Below, one piece after another: positions 9,618 through 17,787 of a stretch of 64,000 bases of DNA. Source of the DNA: Thermasporomyces sp040195635 (lineage in GTDB: Bacteria > Actinomycetota > Actinomycetes > Propionibacteriales > Actinopolymorphaceae); contig NZ_JBEFTX010000016.1 of the NCBI RefSeq assembly GCF_040195635.1, positions 1 to 64,000 of the forward strand, given 5' to 3'. The notes below the pieces were generated by a model. The model worked only from the letters and a program-made list of their open reading frames with translations. It searched no databases and was not told the origin of the DNA. The translations under genes and the position numbers were made by a program. Position 1 is the first letter of the stretch. The number at the start of each line of letters is the position of its first letter.

Positions 9618-11189
9618 CTACTGAATCTCGTAAACCTCTAGGTGGATGTCGCCGCGATGCAACTCCCAAACCACCCGGCCGTGGTTGTCGATCGCGTCGA
9701 GCATGTATTCTTCGACTCCGCCGGCGTTGTTACGTTCCATCGCCGCACGCATCTTGTTGGACATCACCACGTAGTCGATGTTCTGCCACTTGCCGCCGAA
9801 CACCTCGCCCCGCACATCAGGGTCGGTCGCCGCCTTGAAGTGCGAGTGTGCGTACTTGTAGTAGGGCTTGCGGTCGTGCAGCGCCGTCCACATCTCGTCG
9901 TCGATGATGATGCGGGAGTTCGGCGGGATGTTCGCCCGCACCCATTCGTACTGCGCCTGCTGGAGAGGCGTCACCGAGAGCTCGTAGAGGTCGTGTGGTT
10001 TCAGGTTGCCCTCGGTGTTCCGGACGACGAAGTACCCACCTGGCACAACCAGTGCGAACGCGATGATGATGCTCGTCAGGCCGATCCGGAAACCACGTGG
10101 TACGGAGCGCATGAACGTGCCGTACAGCACCCCCGCATTCATGGCGAAGGCCATGACCAGCGGCACCACGTAGAAGTCCAGGATCACGCTGCCGCGTGCC
10201 ATGTAGAAGCCGTAGCCCAGCGTCATCAGGGCGCTGACCAGATATCCGGGACGGCGATCGCGGTCGCGCGACCACAGCCACAGCACGATGAACGTCGAGA
10301 TCAGCCCGACGAGGGGGAGGATCGGATCGCGGGGGAGCCAGGTGTTCTCGAGCAGCTCGTAGAACAGGCTCCGGCCGCTCGGGCCCACCCGGTTGACCTG
10401 CCACCACATCGTGTAGAGGAGCGAGACGTGGTCGGTCGGCTGGCTTTCGAGATCGAAGTTGAAACCGGTCGGCAGAAGCTCGTTCTTGAGTTGGGCGAAC
10501 AGGAAGTACCACGTCACCGGAATCACCGAGGCGAACCACCAGAACGACATGAGGAAGCGCCGGTTTCGCCGCCCGCTGGCGCGCCGGTAGACGAGATAAC
10601 CGATCGCCGGTGCGAAGAAGATCGCGTTCTCCTTGGTGATCATCGCGATCCCGAACGCCAGACCCGCCGCCATGGCCGGCACCAGCCGGTCGCTCGCGCG
10701 AACCAGGAGGAACGTCGCCAGCAGCAGCCAGAAGACCATCAGGTTGTCCAGCAGCACCTGCCGCTGGTAGTAGACAGCGAGCGGAGAGACGTTGAACAGG
10801 AAGCACGCCATGAAGGCGCCCGAAGCACTGCCGGAGAATCGCCGGACGATCTCGAACAGGAAACCCACGCTGGCGACGTGCGCGACGAGCATGAGGACCC
10901 GGATCGTGTCGATCTCGTTTCCGAACGCCTGGAACTGTCCGGGCAGGACGTTCGCCCACGCCGCCATCGTCAACCAGCCCGCGGGCGCGTGGTCGTAGAA
11001 GTAGGTGTACGGCGAGAGCGCGCCCTGGCGCAACACCGACCAGGCCTGTTGGACATAGATGCCTTCGTCGGTGATGTGCAACGGATACTCGAAGAGGTGG
11101 TATCCGTGCGAGATTGCCCCCATGACCAGCGACATGACGAGCAGGAGCGTGCTCGGCCGCCGCAGGTCGAAGGCCCGCTTAGGCGCCAC
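9618..11189 (-). CDS. GT-C (GT39/PMT_2-like) membrane glycosyltransferase
   Basis: The 523-residue integral membrane protein has about 11-12 helices and GT-C hallmarks: an acidic pair in the first outer loop (HITDEGIYV) and a later RQVLLDNLMVF motif, as in ArnT/PMT_2 enzymes that use polyprenyl-phosphate sugars. A C-terminal soluble domain of about 130 residues faces the exterior. It probably transfers a sugar from a lipid carrier onto a protein, lipid or growing glycan outside the membrane. Its ATG lies inside the 3' end of the GT2 gene (11-base overlap), so the two are translated together. Donor and acceptor cannot be read from sequence. Confidence 0.82.
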   Translation of the reverse strand: MAPKRAFDLRRPSTLLLVMSLVMGAISHGYHLFEYPLHITDEGIYVQQAWSVLRQGALSPYTYFYDHAPAGWLTMAAWANVLPGQFQAFGNEIDTIRVLMLVAHVASVGFLFEIVRRFSGSASGAFMACFLFNVSPLAVYYQRQVLLDNLMVFWLLLATFLLVRASDRLVPAMAAGLAFGIAMITKENAIFFAPAIGYLVYRRASGRRNRRFLMSFWWFASVIPVTWYFLFAQLKNELLPTGFNFDLESQPTDHVSLLYTMWWQVNRVGPSGRSLFYELLENTWLPRDPILPLVGLISTFIVLWLWSRDRDRRPGYLVSALMTLGYGFYMARGSVILDFYVVPLVMAFAMNAGVLYGTFMRSVPRGFRIGLTSIIIAFALVVPGGYFVVRNTEGNLKPHDLYELSVTPLQQAQYEWVRANIPPNSRIIIDDEMWTALHDRKPYYKYAHSHFKAATDPDVRGEVFGGKWQNIDYVVMSNKMRAAMERNNAGGVEEYMLDAIDNHGRVVWELHRGDIHLEVYEIQ

Positions 11190-12483
11190 TGCTCACCTCC
11201 TTCTCGACCACGTCGTCGATGGGCGTGCGGTGCGCGCCGATGTGCTGGGTCTTCTCCCAGTCGCGACGTCCGGCAAGGTGTCGGCGAAGTGCACGGATGG
11301 AGGCGTAGGCGAGTACCAGCTGATAGGGAAGCCAGGTGAAAGCCATCTTCACGACCGTCCACGGCGTCGCCTTCAGGCCGTGCGCCTCGGTGAACTCATA
11401 GAGTCCCACCACGGCGGTGATGAAGTGTGCCGTGAGCAGGAGAACCGGGACGAAGGTCAGCAACGCCACCGGAACCGGGGTGTGCACGATGAAGATCGTA
11501 AGAAACGCCAGCGGCATGTAGAGACCGAGAAAGGCCTGCACGTACGGAAAGGACAATGTGTAGAACGCGAGTGCTCGCTGGTGGAAGGTCGGCATCTCCC
11601 GCCAGGAGCCCTGGCTCAACGTCTGCATGAAGCCCTGGTTCCACCGGGTCCGTTGCTTGATGAACTGTTGCAGCGTCGGCGGCGTTTCCTCCTTGGTGAC
11701 GTACTCGTCGTCGTAGATCACCCGGATCCGCTCACCGAGGCTGCTCATCCGCAACCCGATCTCGGCGTCCTCGGTGAGGTTCGACTCGTCCCAGCCGCCG
11801 ATGCGTTCGAGGAGTGCGCGCTTGAAGAAGACGGTGTTGCCGCCAAGGGGTATCGATCCATGCCGCGCGTGGTAGTGCAGCCTGGACTTGAACCAGAAGA
11901 AGTACTCGAGGACGTTGAACGTCGAGTACCAGTTGGACTCGTAGTTCATCAGCTGAACGCCGGACTGCACGACGTTCACCTCTTCGGTCACCATCAGGGT
12001 GTTGACGACGGCGAAGATGTCGGGGTGCATCTCGTCCTCGGCGTCGAAGATCGTGATGACGTCGCCGGTCGCCTCGCGCAGCGCGCAGTTCAGCCCGTGC
12101 GGTTTGTTGATGGGCTCGTCCTCGAAGACGACCATGGCCGCGTTCACGATGCCGTCGTACCGCAGCTCATCGATTTTCTGACTCGCCTGCTCGATGGTCC
12201 CTGTGTCGTCGGCGGAACAGACGACCAGAACCTGCAGCAGGGTTGCGGGGTAGTTGCAGTGGACGACGCGATCGATCGTCCGGGCGATGACCGCCTCCTC
12301 GTGGCGGGCCGGCAGGATCGCTGTGAACGAAAGGTGCGGTTCGACCAGCTCTTCTGGTCCCTTCGCCAGCCGCTCGGCCTCCGGCTGATCCCAGGTGTAG
12401 ATCATCATGTAGAGAATGTGCCCTGCCTGGAGGGAAAGAAGGATCGAGACCACTACCAGGCCGGCGAACACCAGCGATTCCAT
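11179..12483 (-). CDS. Membrane-embedded family 2 glycosyltransferase
   Basis: The protein has an N-terminal helix (VFAGLVVVSILLSLQ) and a GT-A domain with the processive-type signature: Asp in VVCSADDTG, DxD-like FDAEDE, the ED of LTEDAEIG and the QRTRW motif. Three or four C-terminal helices follow. This layout is that of cellulose/hyaluronan-synthase-like GT2 enzymes that polymerise and extrude a polysaccharide. The start is taken at ATG 12483 (MESLVFAG); an in-frame extension to 12543 runs through gtrA coding sequence. It overlaps the gtrA reading frame by about 317 bases (see the gtrA entry) and overlaps the GT-C gene downstream. Confidence 0.87.
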   Translation of the reverse strand: MESLVFAGLVVVSILLSLQAGHILYMMIYTWDQPEAERLAKGPEELVEPHLSFTAILPARHEEAVIARTIDRVVHCNYPATLLQVLVVCSADDTGTIEQASQKIDELRYDGIVNAAMVVFEDEPINKPHGLNCALREATGDVITIFDAEDEMHPDIFAVVNTLMVTEEVNVVQSGVQLMNYESNWYSTFNVLEYFFWFKSRLHYHARHGSIPLGGNTVFFKRALLERIGGWDESNLTEDAEIGLRMSSLGERIRVIYDDEYVTKEETPPTLQQFIKQRTRWNQGFMQTLSQGSWREMPTFHQRALAFYTLSFPYVQAFLGLYMPLAFLTIFIVHTPVPVALLTFVPVLLLTAHFITAVVGLYEFTEAHGLKATPWTVVKMAFTWLPYQLVLAYASIRALRRHLAGRRDWEKTQHIGAHRTPIDDVVEKEVSSGA

Positions 12484-12925
12484 CGGACTTGCGCCCCCAT
12501 ATCCATGTCGTACTGACGGTGAGATTGATGGCCATCGCCGCACCGATGCCGAACAGATTCCCCACCAGGTAGAGCACTCCCATGCTCGCCATCACCCACA
12601 CGACCGCGACGTTGACCAGGAGCGCGACCAATGCGGTGAGGTTGAACTTCGCGAAGCGGCCGAGTGACGGGCGTCGAGAACTGAATGTCCATATCTCGTT
12701 GAGCATGTAGTTGTTGACGATGGCGAACTCGACCGCCAACGCCGAGGCGAGCACCAGCGGCACCCCGAAGCGGCCGTGCAGGACGTACAGCGCCAGGCTG
12801 TTGATCGCGACGCCGGTGACCCCCACAACGGAGAAACGCCACACGCGCCCGTCCCGCAGCAGTCCGAGCGGACGGCTGTACCAGTGCGGATACAACCGAG
12901 TTACCTTGTGTATCTGGGCGCACAT
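12167..12925 (-). CDS. GtrA-family membrane protein (C-terminus probably out of frame)
   Basis: Residues about 28-145 form a GtrA domain with four helices (RFSVVGVTGVAINSLALYV, an NNYMLNEIWTFSS loop, a LVALLVNVAVVWVMA helix and TTWIWGRK at the end). GtrA proteins are thought to help move undecaprenyl-linked sugars across the membrane. The domain should end near residue 147. Instead the frame continues for about 105 residues of Arg/Gly/Pro-rich sequence that is the shadow of the downstream GT2 gene. The switch point follows a G5 run (12494-12498). Either a one-base frameshift separates what should be a GtrA-GT2 fusion or coupled pair, or the tail is really translated. Confidence 0.75.
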   Translation of the reverse strand: MCAQIHKVTRLYPHWYSRPLGLLRDGRVWRFSVVGVTGVAINSLALYVLHGRFGVPLVLASALAVEFAIVNNYMLNEIWTFSSRRPSLGRFAKFNLTALVALLVNVAVVWVMASMGVLYLVGNLFGIGAAMAINLTVSTTWIWGRKSDGIAGVRRPGSGLDPSFPPGRAHSLHDDLHLGSAGGRAAGEGTRRAGRTAPFVHSDPAGPPRGGGHRPDDRSRRPLQLPRNPAAGSGRLFRRRHRDHRAGESENR

Positions 12926-13366
12926 GAGGCGCCGCCCCCCAATGACCCACCCCGCGTGGTCGTGTCGACCAGCTCCACGATGTCGGCGGACCGGACCGGT
13001 TCGATTTCCCTCCCTGCACTCCCCATCCTCTGTTCCGGCGGGGTAGCGCAGACTCCCTCACTCATCACGGATGAATGCGTGCGTTCGGGGGGGCCGCGCC
13101 CCCCTACCGGCGGGGGAGCCGCTCCACACCCAGGCGGTGGCGGACAAGCCGTACTTGTCCGGGCCGAGGCTCTGCGGACATGACGATTCGGACCCGTGAA
13201 GTGCCGCGGCCGCTGCGGTTTCTGGTTCTGCTGCCGAACTCGCCGAATGTGTCGGACACTGCGAAGTAGGCTGTCGAGCGAGTGGACCACCCCACGGGAA
13301 GTTGTATCCGAATTGGGCCGTGGCTGGGGATTTGTCGAGACGGCAGCGCGGGGGGAGGGGTCCGAC
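12926..13366. promoter_or_regulatory. Divergent control region with two hairpins
   Basis: This 441-bp stretch separates the minus-strand polysaccharide genes from the plus-strand two-component pair and must hold both promoters. I see no gene in it. Two inverted repeats stand out: a G6/C6 stem with loop CCGCG at 13088-13104, and a perfect 7-bp repeat GGACAAG-CCGTA-CTTGTCC at 13142-13160. The second has the size of a regulator half-site pair. The start region of the response regulator has a clear purine-rich ribosome site (GGGGGAGGGG) just before 13367. No confident -35/-10 pair is apparent. Confidence 0.4.
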
Positions 13367-14014
13367 ATGACTGTCCGCCTGTTGATTGCCGAAGATCACG
13401 CGGTGGTTCGGCAGGGTTTGATGATGTTTCTCAAGCTCGACAACGATGTCGAGGTCGTCGGCGAGGCCCGCAACGGCCGCGAGGCTGTCGAGCTCGCACA
13501 TGAGCTGCGGCCCGCGGTCATCCTGATGGATCTGTTGATGCCCGTCATGGACGGCATCAGCGCCACCGCGGCGATTCGCCGGGAACTTCCGGATGTGGAG
13601 GTCGTGGCGCTCACCAGCTTCCTCGAGGACCACCTGGTGACCGACGCGCTGCGGGCCGGCGCGATCGGCTATCTGCTCAAGGACACCGACGCCGAAGGCC
13701 TGCGTCGTGCCATCCGATCTGCCGCTGCCGGTCAGGTGCACCTGTCGCCGGCTGCCGCGGCCCGACTGGTCCGGGAGATGCGGGTGCCGAGCACACCCGA
13801 TCCGCTGACCCGGCGGGAGGTGGAGGTGCTGATCCTGCTGGCCCGTGGGCGTTCGAACAAGGAGGTCGCCCGCGAGCTGTCGATCGGCCAGCAGACCGTC
13901 AAGACCTACGTCAGCAGCATTCTCAAGAAGCTCAACGTGTCCAGCCGGACTCAGGCGGCGTTGTATGCCGTGCAGAGCGGCCTGGTCTCGACGTACGAGC
14001 TCGCACAGCCATGA
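13367..14014 (+). CDS. NarL/LiaR-type response regulator
   Basis: The 215-residue protein has a receiver (about 2-120) with Asp10/His11 in LIAEDH, phospho-acceptor Asp55 in VILMDLLMPVMDG, and Lys105 in GYLLKD. A GerE/LuxR helix-turn-helix follows at about 148-205 (LTRREVEVLILLARG, SNKEVARELSI, VKTYVSSILKKL). The ATG at 13367 has a strong Shine-Dalgarno sequence upstream; the longer frame to 13196 adds only Cys/Arg-rich sequence. Its stop overlaps the next kinase start (ATGA), identifying the partner. Facing the polysaccharide genes across a shared control region, it may regulate them. Confidence 0.93.
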   Translation: MTVRLLIAEDHAVVRQGLMMFLKLDNDVEVVGEARNGREAVELAHELRPAVILMDLLMPVMDGISATAAIRRELPDVEVVALTSFLEDHLVTDALRAGAIGYLLKDTDAEGLRRAIRSAAAGQVHLSPAAAARLVREMRVPSTPDPLTRREVEVLILLARGRSNKEVARELSIGQQTVKTYVSSILKKLNVSSRTQAALYAVQSGLVSTYELAQP

Positions 14015-15663
14015 CCGACACCAGTCCACACGTGTCGGCGCGGCGCGTCCCCACCCAGCGTGGTGGCGACGCCCGCCTGCCGAGGGATCCGCTGCGCGCG
14101 GTCGCCGACGTCAACGACGCCGTACGCGGCGGCCTCGACCGCGACGCCGTGCTGGGTCTGGTCGCCCGTAAGGTCCGCAACCTTCTCGGTGCCGCGGCCT
14201 GCACCATCATGACGCTGGAGGACGGCGACGTCCTGCTGATCCGCTCGACCGATGGTGAGGCGGTACGGGACCTGGCCGGCACGTGGATCCGGACCGCAGA
14301 CACGGTGGAAGGGCAGGTCGTCCGACGGCAGCAGTCGGTGATCGTCCCGGACGCGACGGACAGCACGCACGGCAGGGTCGGATTGCCCGCCGTACTCGCC
14401 GTCCCCGTACCTGGATACGAGCGGCCGGGTGGTCTCATCGAGGTCGCCGACGGTCCAGGCCGCCGGTTCACCCCGGAGGATGCGCGGACGGTCGGTCTGT
14501 TCGCGGCGAGTGTCGGCATGGAGATCGAGCATGACCGTGCCCGTACCGACCTCGAACGGTTGGCGATCACGACCACCCCGGGCACGATGTCGCTGCAACA
14601 GACACTTGACACCTTGACCAGCGGTGTCGTCGCGGCGACCGGTGCGCTCGCGTGTGCTGTGCACGTCATCGACGACGACTTGTCGCTGCGGCGGGCATCA
14701 TCCTTCGACCCCGATCATGTCGTGGACGCCGGCATGGGTGCCGCGGGCCCGAGCGTGGCGCAGGCCGCGATCGCGGCGCGTACCGCGATCGTGCACGAAC
14801 GCGTGTTGGCGGACGAACCCGATGGACCGCGCCAGCGGAATGGCCCCGCCGCCAGCGACCCGCCGCGAGCGACCGCGCTGGTCTGCGTACCGCTGTTGTC
14901 CCGGGGGCTGGTGCTCGGCGTCCTGTGCTGCCACTGTCCGGCGGGTTCGCCTCCGAGCAAGCTCGAGCTCGCCTACCTCACGGTGGTGGCGGGCAAGGCG
15001 GCAACGGCGGTCGACAGTTCCCAGCTGGTGGCGGCGGCGCAGGAGAAGGCCGCGCTCGAGGAGCGGCAGCGCCTCGCGAGGGAGCTGCACGACTCGGTGT
15101 CGCAGGCGTTGTACGGCATCGCCCTTGGCGCGCGCACAGCTTTGCGGACGCTCGACGGCGACCCTCGCCAGGTCGAAGCGCCGATCGGCTACATCCTGGC
15201 GCTGGCCGAGGCCGGGCTGGCCGACATGCGGGCACTGATCTTCGAGCTGCGGCCGCAGGCGCTGGCCGAGGAGGGACTGGTGGCCGCCCTCCGCAAGCAG
15301 CTCGCCGCCCTCCAGGCGCGGCACGGCGTCGCGACACACGCCGAGCTCGGCGCAGAACCGTCAGGTGCCCTGAAGGTCAAGCAGACCTTGTACCGCATCG
15401 CCCAGGAAGCCATGCAGAACATCGCCCGCCATGCGCAGGCCAACCGGGTCACCATCCGGCTGACCGAGACGCCGGCGGCGCTGGCCCTGGAGATCGGTGA
15501 CGACGGGATCGGCTTCGACCCGAACGCGTCGTTCCCCGGGCACCTGGGCCTGCGATCGATGCGGGAACGGATCACGGAGATCGGTGGCGTCCTCGACCTC
15601 ACGAGTTCTCCTGGGCAGGGGACTCAGGTGCGGGCGCGCGCGCCCACGGGCATCTGGCGCTGA
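14011..15663 (+). CDS. Dual-GAF NarL-type sensor histidine kinase
   Basis: The 550-residue cytosolic kinase has two GAF-like domains (about 30-175 and 195-345). A HisKA_3 region follows with the phospho-acceptor His360 in RELHDSVSQAL and the usual FELRPQAL motif, then a HATPase_c domain (QEAMQNIARHAQA, IGDDGIGFDP, GHLGLRSMRER). No membrane helix is present, so the GAF domains would bind a cytosolic ligand or sense redox/gas. The second GAF has paired cysteines (LCCHC) near residue 310, which could be redox-active, though this is speculative. It overlaps the regulator upstream by four bases. Confidence 0.92.
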   Translation: MTDTSPHVSARRVPTQRGGDARLPRDPLRAVADVNDAVRGGLDRDAVLGLVARKVRNLLGAAACTIMTLEDGDVLLIRSTDGEAVRDLAGTWIRTADTVEGQVVRRQQSVIVPDATDSTHGRVGLPAVLAVPVPGYERPGGLIEVADGPGRRFTPEDARTVGLFAASVGMEIEHDRARTDLERLAITTTPGTMSLQQTLDTLTSGVVAATGALACAVHVIDDDLSLRRASSFDPDHVVDAGMGAAGPSVAQAAIAARTAIVHERVLADEPDGPRQRNGPAASDPPRATALVCVPLLSRGLVLGVLCCHCPAGSPPSKLELAYLTVVAGKAATAVDSSQLVAAAQEKAALEERQRLARELHDSVSQALYGIALGARTALRTLDGDPRQVEAPIGYILALAEAGLADMRALIFELRPQALAEEGLVAALRKQLAALQARHGVATHAELGAEPSGALKVKQTLYRIAQEAMQNIARHAQANRVTIRLTETPAALALEIGDDGIGFDPNASFPGHLGLRSMRERITEIGGVLDLTSSPGQGTQVRARAPTGIWR

Positions 15664-15750
15664 CGTCGCACGCATGAGGGATCGCGTGCACCAGGCCGAT
15701 GGACTTGACTCGGTCCGCGTGAGGGGACCCCTGCTCCAGAAGGTACGCAT

Positions 15751-15795
15751 GAGGGGACCCCTCATCCAACAGGCCTTTGGATGAGGGGTCCCCTC
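15751..15795. terminator. 19-bp perfect hairpin between convergent genes
   Basis: A perfect inverted repeat of 19 bp (GAGGGGACCCCTCATCCAA and its complement) with a short loop lies between the kinase stop and the convergent GH5 stop. It should act as a bidirectional terminator. Each arm contains the smaller palindrome AGGGGACCCCT. A further partial copy of the arm (GAGGGGACCCCT, then GCTCC) lies just upstream at 15721-15732, so the stem can also form in a second register. Confidence 0.8.
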
Positions 15796-15836
15796 TCGCA
15801 ACGGAACAGCCGCTCCGTCGCCGACCTGCGGCGGTC

Positions 15837-17084
15837 CTAGCTCTTGTCGGCCAGGTCCTCCGGATCTTCGGGCGCCTGGACCTGCGGCGCCTGGTAGGTC
15901 TTCAACAGGTCCAGCTTGTCCTTGTGGACGGACTTCCAGTTGTCCTTCAGAACACCACCTGTGTCACCGGAGTTCGGGTTCCAGGTCCAGTAGGTGTAGC
16001 TGATCCCGTTCTCCTTCATGAAGGCGACCAGGTTGCGCTGCCAGACACCTTCTGTCGTCTTCGGGCTCACGGACCGGCCACCGAACTCACCGATCAGGAC
16101 CGGCGCCTTGCCCTCCATCGGGAGGTATGCCCACTGCTTCTTCCAGATCGCCGGCAGGTTGTCGGGGAAGTTCGGCGCGTCGAACCACTTCTGCTTCCAC
16201 ACGCCCGGACCGTAGTCATGCGCGGAGTAGACGAGCTTGCTCTGGTCCTTCAGGCGTACCGGGTGGTCCTTGGCGCCCTGCAGGTTGCCGCCCCACCAGT
16301 AGTAGTCCTTGTTGTAGGACTCGATGCCCTCGACCACGATCAGCCAGTTGGGGTTGGCGTCCAGCACGGCGTTTCCGGCCCGCTCGGCGGCCTGCTGCCA
16401 GTCGGTCTTGGCGTCGCCGCTTCCCCAGGTCGCGGTGATCTTCGGCTCGTTGTGCAGGTCGGCACCGATGACCAGCGGGTTGTCGGCGAAGTGGCGGGCC
16501 AGCATGGTCCAGTCCTCGATCCACTTCTGCTCGCTGACCTGCTCGGTGTACCACAGGTCGCTCTGCGCCTGCGCCGTCGGACGGTGCCGGTCGAGCAGAA
16601 CCATCAGGCCACGGTCGGTCGCGGCGTCGACGATGCGGTCCATCAACTCCAGGCCGTGGAGCCCCTTGAGGTCGGGGTTCTTGCGGTAGTTGATCTCGGT
16701 CGCCTTGCTGTCCGCGAGGAACATCTCGTTGGTGTACGGAAGGCGCAGCGTGTTGAATCCGCTGTCCCTCATCTGGTCGAGCATGTCCTCATAGTTGCGT
16801 GACCACAGGCCGTGGGGAGAGAAGGTCTCGGTTTCGAAACCGAACCAGTTCACGCCTGTCAGGGCGACGGTGTTGCCGTTGGCGTCGACGATCTTCCCGC
16901 CGTCAGCCTTCAACGGAACGGTCGGCGTGACCGCGGCCGCGGCATCCGGTTGGCTCTGCGAGTTCGGGCCGAAGACACCGGTGGACAGCAAAGCGATGAT
17001 GGTGATGGCGACAGGCGCCAGGATGACAGCGGCGCGAACGGACTTCGTGGAGTTTCGGTATCGAGAACTAAGCCAGTTAAACAT
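15837..17084 (-). CDS. Secreted or membrane-anchored GH5 glycanase
   Basis: The 415-residue protein has a basic N-terminus and a hydrophobic segment (about 16-36) serving as signal or anchor, then a GH5 (beta/alpha)8 domain. The general acid/base Glu is in DLHNEPK and the nucleophile Glu in LIGEFGGR; the N-terminal VNWFGFET, the GFNTLRLPY motif and YTYWTWNPNSGDTGG also fit. Family GH5 cleaves beta-1,4-glucans, mannans or related polymers, so the product may trim the polymer made by the nearby GT2 enzyme or degrade plant glycans. The ATG at 17084 overlaps the receiver gene stop by 8 bases. The first ~100 bases are less GC-rich than the neighbours. Confidence 0.88.
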   Translation of the reverse strand: MFNWLSSRYRNSTKSVRAAVILAPVAITIIALLSTGVFGPNSQSQPDAAAAVTPTVPLKADGGKIVDANGNTVALTGVNWFGFETETFSPHGLWSRNYEDMLDQMRDSGFNTLRLPYTNEMFLADSKATEINYRKNPDLKGLHGLELMDRIVDAATDRGLMVLLDRHRPTAQAQSDLWYTEQVSEQKWIEDWTMLARHFADNPLVIGADLHNEPKITATWGSGDAKTDWQQAAERAGNAVLDANPNWLIVVEGIESYNKDYYWWGGNLQGAKDHPVRLKDQSKLVYSAHDYGPGVWKQKWFDAPNFPDNLPAIWKKQWAYLPMEGKAPVLIGEFGGRSVSPKTTEGVWQRNLVAFMKENGISYTYWTWNPNSGDTGGVLKDNWKSVHKDKLDLLKTYQAPQVQAPEDPEDLADKS

Positions 17085-17451
17085 GCTCCTCCAGCACAAT
17101 CTTTGCCAGATCCTCATCGCCAGAGATCTTGCTGACGTGGCGATGGAAACCGGCACCGAGAATCCGGCGTACGGCAGCGTCGTCGTCGTAGCTTGACAAC
17201 GCGATGAGGCGTATCCGGGGCTCGTGATGGCTAAGGTGATAGATGACCGACGCCAATTCGGCGCCCGCCGTGGTTGCTTCCAGGTCGAAAAGAACGACAT
17301 CCAGCTCGGCGGTGCGAGCTAACGCAATTGCCTCCGCGCCATTGCGGGCGACCCCGACCAGTTCGATGTCGGCTTCTTCAGAAATCAGATCCACAAGTGC
17401 GTCGACTAGTTGTGGATGGTCGCCAACGACGACAACGCGACTCTTTCGAAT
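17077..17451 (-). CDS. Stand-alone receiver domain with apparent ATT start
   Basis: The frame encodes one CheY-like receiver: VVVVGDHPQ (one Asp of the acidic pair replaced by Gly), phospho-acceptor Asp in VVLFDLEA and Lys in HVSKIS, with no output domain. The only ATG/GTG/TTG in frame is the GTG at 17394, which would remove beta strand 1 and the acidic loop. Translating upstream shows the missing strand intact back to a TAG stop at about 17536-17538. The best positioned codon is ATT at 17451, preceded by GGAGGA. It is translationally coupled to the GH5 gene (8-base overlap). Alternatives are a truncated pseudo-receiver or a start lost by mutation. Confidence 0.6.
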   Translation of the reverse strand: MRKSRVVVVGDHPQLVDALVDLISEEADIELVGVARNGAEAIALARTAELDVVLFDLEATTAGAELASVIYHLSHHEPRIRLIALSSYDDDAAVRRILGAGFHRHVSKISGDEDLAKIVLEEHV

Positions 17452-17787
17452 AGCTCCTCCAGGTACTAGCGATCTGGATTCCGAACAACCTAGTAAGCCG
17501 AGGAGGGTGAGTTCGCCGTACGAGCGGCTGAAATTTCGCTATGTCAACTGCGTCAGGCCGAGGTAGTGCAATTGGATGACGGCCAATCGGATGAGTCGTG
17601 GTTCGTGCGCTCGACCCGGCGGGCACAGGGCACGGTGGCCCGGATGCCACCGGTTCCGGCGGGAGGCGTTGACCGACCCCGTCGTCGTAGGTAGGTTCCG
17701 GACACGGGGGCAGAACGTGTAGGAAGTTTACGGTCGATCGCGCCTCTCGGCCGTCGACCGACTCCGCTCCGAGTGGGAGGACCCCAG
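17452..17787. promoter_or_regulatory. Divergent region between receiver gene and nagZ
   Basis: No gene is seen in this 336-bp stretch, and part of it is clearly less GC-rich than its surroundings. On the minus strand a perfect TTGACA (17547-17542) could be the -35 of the receiver-GH5 pair, though the matching -10 is weak. On the plus strand, before nagZ, GGAAGTTTAC (17722-17731) loosely resembles the GTAAGTTACTTTCC sequence upstream of murR when one is reverse-complemented, which could mark a shared MurR site. Both readings are weak. Confidence 0.3.

Noticed and set aside
12960..13005. tRNA-like 5' half on the minus strand (GTGGAGCTGGTCGACACG, resembling a leucine tRNA D-arm)
   Set aside because: The acceptor-like and D-arm-like bases are not followed by an anticodon stem, and no T-arm or matching 3' acceptor half is found. 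It may be chance or a very old fragment.
13058..14029. 323-codon minus-strand frame opposite the NarL-type regulator
   Set aside because: The composition (His/Arg/Asp-rich) and exact antisense relation to a well-supported response regulator mark it as a shadow frame.
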